Below, in pieces: positions 16,053 to 24,784 of a stretch of 64,000 bases of DNA. This stretch comes from FLUQ01 sp031551515 (lineage in GTDB: Bacteria > Desulfobacterota > Desulfovibrionia > Desulfovibrionales > Desulfovibrionaceae): the NCBI GenBank assembly GCA_031551515.1, contig JAVBNL010000036.1, forward strand, positions 1 through 64,000, written 5' to 3'. The position numbers were made by a program, and so were the translations under genes. Numbering within the stretch: position 1 is the first letter of the stretch; the number at the start of each line of letters is the position of its first letter. The notes beneath the pieces are model-generated. The model did not search any database. It was given only the letters and a program-made list of their open reading frames with translations, and was not told the origin of the DNA.

Positions 16053-17802
16053 GCTTCCTCCGCACAGCTTCCTGCAGGGCATTCAAAAGCTCAACATCAT
16101 AATCGGCGCCGGAACTGGTTCTTTGAATGGCCTGCGCGCAAGCCTTGCTCTGCCGGTCAAGGCAAAGAAGATCCAGACGCGCGCATATGTCCGAAAGTTC
16201 CTGTTCCGACCTTTCCGGCTCTTTTTTTATATCATCACCGAAAGGCACGGCCATCCGGTGTTTGATCCAAAATTCTTTTTCCTTATCGGCAAGGCGGTTG
16301 AAAATATCATCCGCCGCGTAGTCGGGCGCGCACCCGGCAATGCCCGCCCACAGCGAGCGCGAAAAAGGGTGGCTGAGAATCAGCTCGGCCCCGTGATCGC
16401 GCAGCAAAGGCAAATGCTGCGGGTTGCGAACCACGTAATCCAGCAGCAGCCCTTCCAGTTTCAGCGCACCGGAACGCGCCGCCGGAGCCGGAGAGGCCGG
16501 GGCCAGGGCCGCCCGCCCGCTTTGGGGCAGGCTGCGGCGCAGTTCCTCTTCATCCAGATCAAGTCCGCGCGCCAGTTTGCTTACATACGGAGAGACGAGT
16601 TCCGGCTGTTCAACTTGACGCAAAAAATTTTTCACCCACTCCACCGCTTCGCGGGGAGAACCCGCCCCAAGGGCGCGGATGCAAAAATCCAGGCCGTCGG
16701 GGGCGCTTTTGCGCAAGGCTTCGAAAGCGTCCGTTCCTTGCTCTTGCAAAAGGCTGTCTATATCTTCGCCGTCGGGCATCAGCACGACGCGGCAACGCAA
16801 CCCTTTGGTCATGGCCATTTCAACGGCGCGCAACGCGGCCTTGCGGCCCGCTCCGTCGCCGTCGAACAGCAATTCAAGGTCCGAACAGAACCCCGCCAGG
16901 CGTTTGACCTGTTCCGGCGTCAGGGCAGTGCCCAGTACCCCGCAGGCGTTGGTATACCCGAACTGATGCAGGGTCAACACATCCATGTACCCTTCGGTCA
17001 ACATGGCGGATTTTTTCGCGCTGATGGTCCGCCGCGCCTGAAACAGCCCGTATAGATGATCGCCTTTTTTATACAGCGGCGAATCCGCGCTGTTGATATA
17101 TTTCGCCGCTTCCTCGTCGGGCGCGATGATGCGGCCGCCGAACGCGATGGCCTGGCCCGACAGGTTGCGTATGGGAAACATCAGCCGCCCCCGAAACCTG
17201 TCATAGGGCGAACCTTTGTCGGACGAACTGAGCAGCCCCAGCTTCACCGCTTCATCAGCGGGAAAGCCGGAACGGCGCAAGGTATCCGCCAGCCCTTTCC
17301 ATTCGCGCGAACTCCAGCCCAGGCCGAAGCTTTCGATGATCTCTTGCGTCAAGCGACGTTTTGCAAGGTACGCGCGGCATGCTTCGCCGTCGGGTCCGGC
17401 CAGGTTGCGGCTGTAATACCCGGCGGCCAGGTCGTACATTTTCAGCCCGGCCCTGCGGGTTTGCGCGGCTTTTGCCGAGGCTCCGTCCGGAACGCCTTTA
17501 CGGTCATCCAGCCGCACGCCCGCTTCTTCGGCCAATTGCTCCAGGGCATCCCGAAATTCCAACCCGTTGACGCGCGCGTAAAAGTCAAAAATATCGCCGG
17601 AAGCCTGACAACCGAAACAATGAAAAAACCCCTCTTCTTCATTGACGGAAAACGAGGGTTTCGTTTCCTGGTGAAAGGGGCACGGGGCCACCCAGCGGTT
17701 GCCCGCCCGCCGTAACGTGACATAGCGCCGGACAATGTCGGCGATGTTCAGGCGTGATTTGATCGCCTGCGTCACGGAGCCTCTGGCTGTTGTTCCACTC
17801 AT
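16039..17802 (-). CDS. dnaG: DNA primase DnaG
   Basis: DnaG synthesises RNA primers at the replication fork. The 587-residue protein has the CHC2 zinc-binding domain (CPFH at residues 41-44 and CFGC at 62-65), the RNA polymerase basic motif, the TOPRIM domain (MLTEGYMDVL, then LLFDGDGAGRKAALRA and MPDGEDIDSLL) and a C-terminal helicase-interaction region rich in helices. It lies 12 bp after mutS2 and overlaps rpoD. Confidence 0.97.
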   Translation of the reverse strand: MSGTTARGSVTQAIKSRLNIADIVRRYVTLRRAGNRWVAPCPFHQETKPSFSVNEEEGFFHCFGCQASGDIFDFYARVNGLEFRDALEQLAEEAGVRLDDRKGVPDGASAKAAQTRRAGLKMYDLAAGYYSRNLAGPDGEACRAYLAKRRLTQEIIESFGLGWSSREWKGLADTLRRSGFPADEAVKLGLLSSSDKGSPYDRFRGRLMFPIRNLSGQAIAFGGRIIAPDEEAAKYINSADSPLYKKGDHLYGLFQARRTISAKKSAMLTEGYMDVLTLHQFGYTNACGVLGTALTPEQVKRLAGFCSDLELLFDGDGAGRKAALRAVEMAMTKGLRCRVVLMPDGEDIDSLLQEQGTDAFEALRKSAPDGLDFCIRALGAGSPREAVEWVKNFLRQVEQPELVSPYVSKLARGLDLDEEELRRSLPQSGRAALAPASPAPAARSGALKLEGLLLDYVVRNPQHLPLLRDHGAELILSHPFSRSLWAGIAGCAPDYAADDIFNRLADKEKEFWIKHRMAVPFGDDIKKEPERSEQELSDICARLDLLCLDRQSKACAQAIQRTSSGADYDVELLNALQEAVRRKHGKH

Positions 17803-17814
17803 GCTGCCGGTCGC

Positions 17815-20196
17815 TTATGTAAGCACGACATGCGTCACGCCGTCGCCGCCCTGGTCTTCCGGGGCGATAGTATATGATTCCACAGCGGAAAAACGCTGTA
17901 GCGCAAGATGAACTTCGCGCCGTAGCGCTCCGGTTCCCCTGCCGTGCAATATTTCAAGATGTGTTCGTCCGCTCAAAATAGCCGCATCCAAAAAGCGTTC
18001 AAGTTCCGCTATAGCAACATCAGCACGCATACCGCGTAAGTCAAGACGCAAAGGCGCATTTGTTGTGGTATTGATGCGTATTCCCCCCTTGGGGGACGGA
18101 CCGCTTTGTTTGCCTGCGGCCGCCGGAGCGCAGTCGGCTATTTCCGCCCACAAGGTCACGCCGGAAAGGTCCAGGCGCACTTTGCCCCTGCGGTTGTCCA
18201 GATCAACAATTTGTCCGTTCTTGCTCCAGGGCAGGTAGTAAATTTCCATGCCCGGCCGCAGGGCCGCTGCGTCAAGCGTCGTCTCTTGCGGCGCGGCGTC
18301 GCTTGCGCCTTCCCCTGTCGCCAGAACGCTCTTTCTGGTCTTGGCCAGTTCTTTAAGCGCCTGCTTGTGGCTGATGCGCGAGGCTTTCCAATCGCGCAGC
18401 ACGGTCTGGGCTTCCGCCTGAATACGGGTGAAAAGCGCGTCGCGCTCTTTGGCGAAACGCTCATCCAGGCGCAGCCGCTTTTCATGCAGCTTGGCACGCT
18501 CCGCAGCCAGATCGCGCAATTCTTTTTCCCGTTCCACGGCCAGGGTGTTCAGCCGGTCCACCAGGGCCGAAGTGTCGGCCCCGTCAAGCAGCAGGTATTG
18601 TTCCGCCTTGCGCAGCACTCCTTCCGGCAGGCCGTGCTCTTTGGCCACATCCAGAGCCTGGCTGGCGCCGACCTGGTCGTAAGCCAGGCGGAACAGCGGC
18701 TTTTTGCTTTTGGGGTCAAACAGCACCGAGGCCGCCCGCACGGTCTCGCGGGAAAGCGCGTACGCTTTCAGTGCAGGAAAGTGCGTGGCCGCGACGACAT
18801 AGGCGCCGCGTTCCAAAAGGCCATCCATGACGGCCTGGGCCAATGCCGCTCCTTGGGCCGGGTCCGTGCCCGCGCCGAATTCGTCAAGTATGACCAGCGA
18901 ATGCCCGTCAATCTGGTCCCAGATGCGGGCCAGATGACGAATCTGCGCGGTATAGGTAGAAACGTGGTCCTCAAGACTCTGCTCGTCACCGATAAAGACG
19001 TGCATGCACCGCCAAAACGGCAACGCCCCGCCTCTGCCGATGGGTACCGGCAAGCCGCACATGCCCATGAGCGCCGTCAGGCCCAGGGTTTTCAGGCAGA
19101 CAGTCTTGCCGCCCGCGTTGCCGCCGCTGACGATGAGCGCGCGTTGGGATGCGTGTAGCTCCAAATCGACCGGCACGGGCGTGGGCGCGCTTTTGGAGTC
19201 CGCCTTGTGCTGCAGGGCCAGCAGAGGGTGCCTGGCGTCAACAAGGTTCACGGGGCGGCCTTCGTCAAATTCCACGGAATTTCCGTCATACAGGGCCGCC
19301 AGGTGCGACACCGCCAGCACGACGTCCATATCTACCAACAGGGCGTACATTTCGCGCACCCCGGCGATCTCTCCGCGTACAAGGTCCGTCAGGTAGCGCA
19401 GAACCTTGAGTTCGGCTTCGCGCTCTTCGCGCCGCAGTTCCTGCAGGCGGTTGTTGACCTCCATCAGGAAAATCGGCTCGAAATAGCAAGTTTCGCCGGT
19501 CTGCGAATAGTCGTGTATGACCCCTTGCAGCCGCCCCTTGAAGTTGGCCTTGAGCGGCAGCACATAACGGTCTGAAGACAGGGTCATGTAGTCGTCTTGC
19601 AGGTATTGCTCCAGATTGTGGCTCTGGATAAACTCTTTGACCCTGCGCGTGCACATCTGATGCAGGCTGCGGATGCCGCTTCTGGCAAGAGTAAGTTCGG
19701 GTGAGGCTTCGTCGCGCAGGTGCCCGTCATCGCCCAGGCAGCGCGTCAGCGCGGCCATGACCTGCGCGGGCGGAATGAACGATGTGGCCCGTTCGGCCAG
19801 CAGCGGCCAGAGTTGCTCGGGCGCATCCAGCCGATCACCGCCCTGCCCTTTGCTGCGGCCGTTTTCTTCTTCGCCGCGCAAAGAAAGCATGACCTCTTTG
19901 GCCTGCGCAAGCGTGCGGCGCAAGGCCCAGAGCGCATCCAGATCCAGCAGCGCCGCGGGGCTTTCCAAAAAGCGCAGCACCCCGTCCAGCGGAGGAAACG
20001 CGATGAGAGTGAATCCGCTCTTTGCCCGCCACGTGCGTCCCTGGCCGAACCAGGCCGCGTTGCGCTGCGCCTCTGCCAAAGAAGCGCCGGGGCGCAAGGC
20101 AAGGCACGCTTCCTGCCCGGCTTCGGAAACAGCCAGAGCGGAAAGGCGCGCAAGAACTTTCGGCAGTTCCAGCAAAGCGAGGGCGCGGTCTTCCAT
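17815..20196 (-). CDS. mutS2: MutS2 family ATPase/endonuclease
   Basis: MutS2 proteins lack the mismatch-recognition domain of MutS; known members suppress homologous recombination or rescue collided ribosomes. The 793-residue protein has the core and clamp helices, Walker A SGGNAGGKTVCLKTLG, Walker B HSLVILDEFGAGTDPAQGAA with ATHF, a long coiled coil (about 520-620) and a C-terminal Smr nuclease domain (LDLRGMRADVAIAELERFLD, LEILHGRGTGALRREV). It begins two bases after yqeY in the macromolecular-synthesis operon, an uncommon insertion. Confidence 0.95.
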   Translation of the reverse strand: MEDRALALLELPKVLARLSALAVSEAGQEACLALRPGASLAEAQRNAAWFGQGRTWRAKSGFTLIAFPPLDGVLRFLESPAALLDLDALWALRRTLAQAKEVMLSLRGEEENGRSKGQGGDRLDAPEQLWPLLAERATSFIPPAQVMAALTRCLGDDGHLRDEASPELTLARSGIRSLHQMCTRRVKEFIQSHNLEQYLQDDYMTLSSDRYVLPLKANFKGRLQGVIHDYSQTGETCYFEPIFLMEVNNRLQELRREEREAELKVLRYLTDLVRGEIAGVREMYALLVDMDVVLAVSHLAALYDGNSVEFDEGRPVNLVDARHPLLALQHKADSKSAPTPVPVDLELHASQRALIVSGGNAGGKTVCLKTLGLTALMGMCGLPVPIGRGGALPFWRCMHVFIGDEQSLEDHVSTYTAQIRHLARIWDQIDGHSLVILDEFGAGTDPAQGAALAQAVMDGLLERGAYVVAATHFPALKAYALSRETVRAASVLFDPKSKKPLFRLAYDQVGASQALDVAKEHGLPEGVLRKAEQYLLLDGADTSALVDRLNTLAVEREKELRDLAAERAKLHEKRLRLDERFAKERDALFTRIQAEAQTVLRDWKASRISHKQALKELAKTRKSVLATGEGASDAAPQETTLDAAALRPGMEIYYLPWSKNGQIVDLDNRRGKVRLDLSGVTLWAEIADCAPAAAGKQSGPSPKGGIRINTTTNAPLRLDLRGMRADVAIAELERFLDAAILSGRTHLEILHGRGTGALRREVHLALQRFSAVESYTIAPEDQGGDGVTHVVLT

Positions 20197-20198
20197 AG

Positions 20199-20651
20199 TT
20201 ACCCGGCGCCCAACAGAGAGCGAACCAGGTCGCTGGCCTCTTTGCCGTTATATTGCCCTTTGCGGGCAGCGGCCAGGGCCTGCATGACCTTGCCCATGTC
20301 TTTCACGCCCTGGGCGCCGGTTTCGGCGATAAGGGCGGTGATGACGGCGGCAAGGGCGTCGCCCGTGATCTGTTCCGGCATGTAGGACTTGAGCACGACG
20401 AGTTCGGCCGCTTCCTTGTCCGCCAGATCGTCGCGCCCCGCCGCGCGGAATTGCGTGATGGAATCGTCACGCTGTTTGCACTGCCGGGCGATGAGGTCAA
20501 GCACGTCACCGTCTTCCAGCGGTTTTTGCAGGCGTTCAACCAGCAGGTTTTTCATGGCGGTCTTGAGCAGGCGCAGCACCGAGAGGCGCACGGCGTCTTT
20601 GCTTTTGTACGCCGTCACATAGTCAGCTTCAATACGTTGAGATAAATTCAT
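20199..20651 (-). CDS. yqeY: YqeY/GatB-like domain protein
   Basis: The 150-residue protein is a full-length member of the YqeY family, related to the C-terminal tRNA-binding domain of GatB. Typical features are the opening MNLSQRIEADYVTAYKSKD, RLSVLRLLKTAMKN, and the KDMGKVMQALAAARKGQYNG segment near the end. The role may be tRNA-linked amidotransfer, but stand-alone members are uncharacterised. It follows rpsU, as it does in many bacteria, and precedes mutS2. Confidence 0.9.
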   Translation of the reverse strand: MNLSQRIEADYVTAYKSKDAVRLSVLRLLKTAMKNLLVERLQKPLEDGDVLDLIARQCKQRDDSITQFRAAGRDDLADKEAAELVVLKSYMPEQITGDALAAVITALIAETGAQGVKDMGKVMQALAAARKGQYNGKEASDLVRSLLGAG

Positions 20652-20682
20652 GGCATGACCCTGTGCTCATAAAGACAAGACA

Positions 20683-20706
20683 GGGAAACCCGTAATCGGG
20701 TTTCCC
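20683..20706 (-). terminator. Hairpin between rpsU and yqeY
   Basis: A perfect 10-bp stem, GGGAAACCCG and CGGGTTTCCC, with a TAAT loop lies 67 bp after rpsU. On the minus strand only a weak T-rich tail follows, so it may be a partial terminator that gives rpsU more transcript than the downstream operon genes, or an RNA-processing site. Confidence 0.55.
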
Positions 20707-20773
20707 GGTCGAAGAAACTTAGTGAATCGTAACGATATGGCAAGCCTTTGCCGGCACGCGCCGGATAAAAGGT

Positions 20774-20977
20774 TTACGCCTGATTCATTTTTCTGATCTT
20801 TTTCAGCAGACGCTTACGAGCGGCGGCTTTCTTTTTCTTACGCATGACGCTGGGTTTTTCGTAATGCTGGCGTTTTTTCATTTCTGAAAGAATACCGGCC
20901 TTTTCGACCTGCTTTTTAAAGCGGCGCAGCGCGATGTCAAAGCTGTAGTCGTCGTCGTGAAGATATACTCCGGGCAA
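20774..20977 (-). CDS. rpsU: 30S ribosomal protein S21
   Basis: S21 sits near the anti-Shine-Dalgarno end of 16S rRNA and aids initiation. The 67-residue basic protein reads (L/M)PGVYLHDDDYSFDIALRRF and continues KKQVEKAGILSEMKKRQHYE with a Lys/Arg tail. I place the start at a TTG codon (20977): only that start gives the family N terminus MPGVYL, and GGAGGTGAT, a full match to the 16S 3' end, sits five bases before it. The GTG further upstream is part of that binding site. It is first in the macromolecular-synthesis operon. Confidence 0.93.
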   Translation of the reverse strand: MPGVYLHDDDYSFDIALRRFKKQVEKAGILSEMKKRQHYEKPSVMRKKKKAAARKRLLKKIRKMNQA

Positions 20978-21105
20978 AAAAATCACCTCCCCTTGCGTCT
21001 GATGCCGTGCAGTGATCGTGTCGCCGCAGCGGAACGATAGACAATATACGGATGACTGAAAAAAGCAAGCGGAAAGAAAAAAAATACCGCGAACCGGAAC
21101 GCCAT

Positions 21106-21891
21106 TTAAAAAAACGCGGCCAGGCGCAGAAACTCTTGCGGAGACAAAGCTTCCGGCCGCAAAGAGGGTTCAATGCCTGTTTTCCGTAACGATTCGACGG
21201 TGATCACACCTTTCAAAATTGTGCCGAGCTGCTTGCGCCGCTGCTGAAAACAACGGTGCAGGCAGGCGGCCAGCTTGACGCGCTGTTCCGGCGCGGGCCT
21301 TGCCGCCGCGGCAAGGGGAGTGAAAGAAAGCACCGCCGAATCCACTTTGGGACGGGGGATAAAAACTTGGGGCGGTACAATGAACTCCAAGCGCGGCAGC
21401 ATAAAAGTCTGCACCCAGGCTGACAGCGCGCCATAGGCAGATGTGCCCGGTTTCGCCGTCAGGCGCAGCCCCACTTCTTTCTGGATCATAAATACGGCGC
21501 GGGTCAGGCCGGGCGCGCGGCTGAACAGGTCCCACATCAAAGGCGACGCGATATTGTAGGGCAGATTGCCGATGAACTTCCAGGGGGAGACAAACCGCTC
21601 CCACTCCAGGGTCAGGGCGTCGGCGATAATGACCTGGGGCCGTACAGGGCAGCTTTCGTCTTTTTGCCGCTCGGCGGCCCAGTGGTTGTCTTTTTCCACC
21701 AACACAAGACGCGCCGGTTGTTGTTCCGCGATCAAGCTTGTCAGCGCGCCCGGGCCGGGCCCTATCTCCAGAACGCTGTCCTCCGGCCTGATTGCAAGAA
21801 CCTGCACGATTTTTCGGGCGATATTGCGGTCGGTCAGAAAATTCTGGCCAAGGCTTTTCTTGGCGCGGGGCTGGTCGGCGAAAGAGTGCAT
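21106..21891 (-). CDS. ksgA: 16S rRNA dimethyladenosine transferase KsgA
   Basis: KsgA dimethylates two adjacent adenines in helix 45 of 16S rRNA with SAM. The 261-residue protein has the opening AKKSLGQNFLTDRNIARKI, the SAM motif VLEIGPGPGALT, the acidic VLVEKD and the catalytic NLPYNIASPL, plus the C-terminal helical domain. The ATG lies four bases after the EF-G stop codon; a longer frame would overlap that gene. It is the last gene of a four-gene unit. Confidence 0.95.
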   Translation of the reverse strand: MHSFADQPRAKKSLGQNFLTDRNIARKIVQVLAIRPEDSVLEIGPGPGALTSLIAEQQPARLVLVEKDNHWAAERQKDESCPVRPQVIIADALTLEWERFVSPWKFIGNLPYNIASPLMWDLFSRAPGLTRAVFMIQKEVGLRLTAKPGTSAYGALSAWVQTFMLPRLEFIVPPQVFIPRPKVDSAVLSFTPLAAAARPAPEQRVKLAACLHRCFQQRRKQLGTILKGVITVESLRKTGIEPSLRPEALSPQEFLRLAAFF

Positions 21892-21895
21892 CGGT

Positions 21896-23920
21896 TTATG
21901 CCAAATCGAATTTTTCAAAGCGCATCATCATGCCCGCCCTGCCCTGCGTTGCGGAACGGAGCGAAGTGGAAAAGCCGAACAGGCCGCGCATGGGAGCCAG
22001 AGCCCGGACCAGCTTTTGCCCCGCCTCGTCGCGGATTTCTTCAACTTTGCCGTTTCTGGCGTTGAGCAAGGAAATTACGGAGCCGATCATGGGTTCCGGA
22101 ACGGACAGTTCCACATCCATGATCGGTTCAAGCAGGGTCGGTGAAGCTTCCTGCATGGCGGCCTTGAGCGCCAGGGCGGCGGCCATGCGATATCCCGGCG
22201 GGCTGGAAACGCCGTCTTTCCGGACGCAATTGGTAACCGTGACCACGGTATCCTGCACAGCATAGCCCAGCGGTCCGCATTGCAAAGCATCGGCCAGGCC
22301 CTGCTCCATCGCTTCAAGCAGCGATTTGTGCCAGCCTTCGGTGTCGGCCGCGATGCGAATGCTGTTGCCGGCACCGCGCGGGGCCGGCGCCACGCTGACG
22401 GAGACAAATCCGTAATGCTGCACCTTGCCCAGCTCACGGTCAAATTCGCCATCCGCCGCGCCCGTTTTGCGTATGGTTTCCTGGTGCACGACCTGGGGGT
22501 TGCCGGCACGCGGGGCCACGTCGCATTCGCGCTTCATGCGGTCAAGCAGCACCTCAAGGTGCAACTCGCCCATGCCGGAAACGATGCGCTGGCCGGAAGC
22601 TTCATCCAGCGTCGCGCGCAAGGTGGGATCTTCCAGTAAAAACCGGCCGAGCGCTTCGTCCAGCTTCTTGCCCTCTTCGGTATTGCGGGGCTCAAGCGCC
22701 AGAGAAATGACCGGCGTGTAGGCCGCGATATTTTCAAGCAGCACCTGTCTGGCGGGGTCGGTTATGGAATCGCCCGTGCGCGCGCTGCGCAGCCCCTGCA
22801 CCTCGACGATATCGCCGGCAAGAGCTTTGTCCAGCGATTCTCGCCGCCCGGCTTGCAGGCGGTAGATGCGCCCGGCTTTATCCAACTCTCCGGCCGAGAC
22901 GTTGCGGCAGGCCATGCCCTCGCGCAGCGTGCCCGCGTAAAGGCGCAGCAAGGCCAGCTTGCGTCCGCCTTCCACAAGCACTTTGAACACGAGCGCGGCC
23001 AAAGGGGCTGCCGGGTCCGGGGCAAGCGTGGTTTTTTCACCGCTGCGAGGGTCTTCGCCTTCCGCCGGCGGAACATCAAGAGGGCTGGGCAGGTATGCTT
23101 CAACGGCATCAAGCAGCGGCTGCACCCCCATGTTGCGCAAGGCAGATCCTGCGAACACGGGGGTCAGCCGCCGCGCAAGCGTTGCCCGGCGTAGCGCCGC
23201 ATGGATGATCTCCGGCGCTATCGTTTCCCCGGCAAGGTACGGTTCCAGTATGCTGTCGTCGCCATCAGCCAGGCTTTCCAGCAATTTTTCGCACCAGGGC
23301 GCGGCTATAGCCTCATCCTCCTCGCTGAACGGAACGCGGCTTACCGTGCGGCCTTGGTCGCTCTGATCAAAGAGCACGCGCTCACCGTGTATAAGGTCCA
23401 GCACGCCGTTAAACTCTTCACCGTCGCCAAGGGGTATGGTCACGGCAGCGGGATTCGCGCCCAGGCGGCGGCGCATGGCCTCAAGCACCATGGCGAAATC
23501 CGCGCCGGGCCTGTCCAGTTTGTTCACGAAAGCCAGCTTGGGAATGCCGAATTTTTCAGACTGGCGCCACACGGTTTCCGATTGCGGCTCCACCCCGCCC
23601 ACGGCGCAGAACACGCCGACAGCGCCATCCAGCACGCGCAGCGACCGTTCCACTTCAATGGTGAAATCCACGTGGCCGGGGGTGTCGATCAGGTTGATGG
23701 AAACCGAATTCCACGAGCAGGTGGTGCAGGCGGAGGCGATGGTGATGCCCCTGTCTTGCTCTTCGGGCATGAAATCCATGGTGGCCGCGCCCTCATGCAC
23801 TTCACCCATGCGGTGAATTTTGTCGGTGTAAAAAAGGATGCGCTCGGAAAGCGTCGTCTTGCCCGCGTCAATGTGGGCGATGATGCCGATATTGCGAAGC
23901 TGGGCCAAAGAGTCGGACAT
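21896..23920 (-). CDS. fusA: Elongation factor G-type GTPase
   Basis: The 674-residue protein has all EF-G GTPase motifs (AHIDAGKTT, RGITI, DTPGHVDF, NKLDRPG) followed by domains II-V; the HLEVLLDRMKRE and GYRMAAALALKAAMQEA segments of domains III to V are intact. It is therefore a translocase or a paralogue such as EF-G2. It is not in a str operon (no rpsL, rpsG or tuf nearby) but follows two uncharacterised genes and precedes ksgA, which suggests an extra EF-G in a ribosome-related unit. Whether it is the only EF-G cannot be judged from this window. Confidence 0.88.
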   Translation of the reverse strand: MSDSLAQLRNIGIIAHIDAGKTTLSERILFYTDKIHRMGEVHEGAATMDFMPEEQDRGITIASACTTCSWNSVSINLIDTPGHVDFTIEVERSLRVLDGAVGVFCAVGGVEPQSETVWRQSEKFGIPKLAFVNKLDRPGADFAMVLEAMRRRLGANPAAVTIPLGDGEEFNGVLDLIHGERVLFDQSDQGRTVSRVPFSEEDEAIAAPWCEKLLESLADGDDSILEPYLAGETIAPEIIHAALRRATLARRLTPVFAGSALRNMGVQPLLDAVEAYLPSPLDVPPAEGEDPRSGEKTTLAPDPAAPLAALVFKVLVEGGRKLALLRLYAGTLREGMACRNVSAGELDKAGRIYRLQAGRRESLDKALAGDIVEVQGLRSARTGDSITDPARQVLLENIAAYTPVISLALEPRNTEEGKKLDEALGRFLLEDPTLRATLDEASGQRIVSGMGELHLEVLLDRMKRECDVAPRAGNPQVVHQETIRKTGAADGEFDRELGKVQHYGFVSVSVAPAPRGAGNSIRIAADTEGWHKSLLEAMEQGLADALQCGPLGYAVQDTVVTVTNCVRKDGVSSPPGYRMAAALALKAAMQEASPTLLEPIMDVELSVPEPMIGSVISLLNARNGKVEEIRDEAGQKLVRALAPMRGLFGFSTSLRSATQGRAGMMMRFEKFDLA

Positions 23921-23936
23921 GGCTACCCACAACAGG

Positions 23937-24779
23937 TTACGGACAAAGAGCGAAACCGCGGTTCATAAAAAAGTCCGGGGTGATATCGGGCCAGAGCCAG
24001 CAGGATTCATGCCCCGGCGTCAGAACCAGGGGGCAACGGGCCAGCCAGCTTTGCGCGGCATCAAACGCGCAGAAAACAGCAGACAGTTCACCCGCTTCCA
24101 TGTCGTCCGCGGGCACGAAAAACGCGTCAGGATGCGCAAAGGCCAGCTTGCCGTATGGATGCGCCGCATATGCGGGCGGCAGGCTGTTGCCGTCTATGCC
24201 GATGCACACCCGACCCGGGCATAGACGGGCTGGAATGGATGCTTCAAGAGCCATTGCCGCCACATCCGCCGTGAACCGGTTCTGCCCCAAAGCGACTATT
24301 CTGCCGGTGCGGCCCTGGCGGCGCAGGCCGCCAAGGTGCTCCGCAAGATCGCGAAGCGCGTCCATACCGCAGTCGGCGGTCAGCTCTTGCCCGGCCAGCT
24401 CCAGCGCGGCCAGCACAGGCGCCGGAAAGGCGGATGCTCTGCCGCCGTGGACCCGGCAGGCCAGAATATGCGGCACCCCGGCCAGAACCGCAGGCATGAG
24501 CGCCGCCAGCAAACGGGTGGGCCCGGCGCTCTCTTCATCCCAGAGTATACACGCGAAATCAGCGCGTTGCTTCGTTTCGCGCAGATGAAACCCTTGCCGC
24601 ATGGACCGCATCGCATCTTCCGCCGCGGCCGGAACTTCGCCGAAACAGGCGGCCAGCCGGGCGACGGCAAGTTTGAGCTCGGCACGGTGCGCCGCATCCA
24701 CGGTGGCATAAGCAGCGGCAAAAGCTTCATCCGCAATCAGCGTTTGTTCCAGCCAGTCCGGAAAAGGGCTTTGTTCCAT
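23937..24779 (-). CDS. Uncharacterised protein, possible dehydrogenase-like fold
   Basis: The 280-residue soluble protein is not one I can name. The central part (LMPAVLAGVPHILACRV, then APVLAALELAG and DALRDLAEHLGG) recalls the ordered NAD-domain segments of histidinol dehydrogenase and acyl-CoA reductase proteins, but the catalytic residues of those enzymes are not evident. It has several Trp and Cys near the C terminus (ESCWLWPDITPDFF). It starts five bases after the stop of the preceding secreted-protein gene and ends 16 bp before the EF-G gene, so the four genes likely form one operon. Confidence 0.6.
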   Translation of the reverse strand: MEQSPFPDWLEQTLIADEAFAAAYATVDAAHRAELKLAVARLAACFGEVPAAAEDAMRSMRQGFHLRETKQRADFACILWDEESAGPTRLLAALMPAVLAGVPHILACRVHGGRASAFPAPVLAALELAGQELTADCGMDALRDLAEHLGGLRRQGRTGRIVALGQNRFTADVAAMALEASIPARLCPGRVCIGIDGNSLPPAYAAHPYGKLAFAHPDAFFVPADDMEAGELSAVFCAFDAAQSWLARCPLVLTPGHESCWLWPDITPDFFMNRGFALCP

Positions 24780-24784
24780 AGGCG

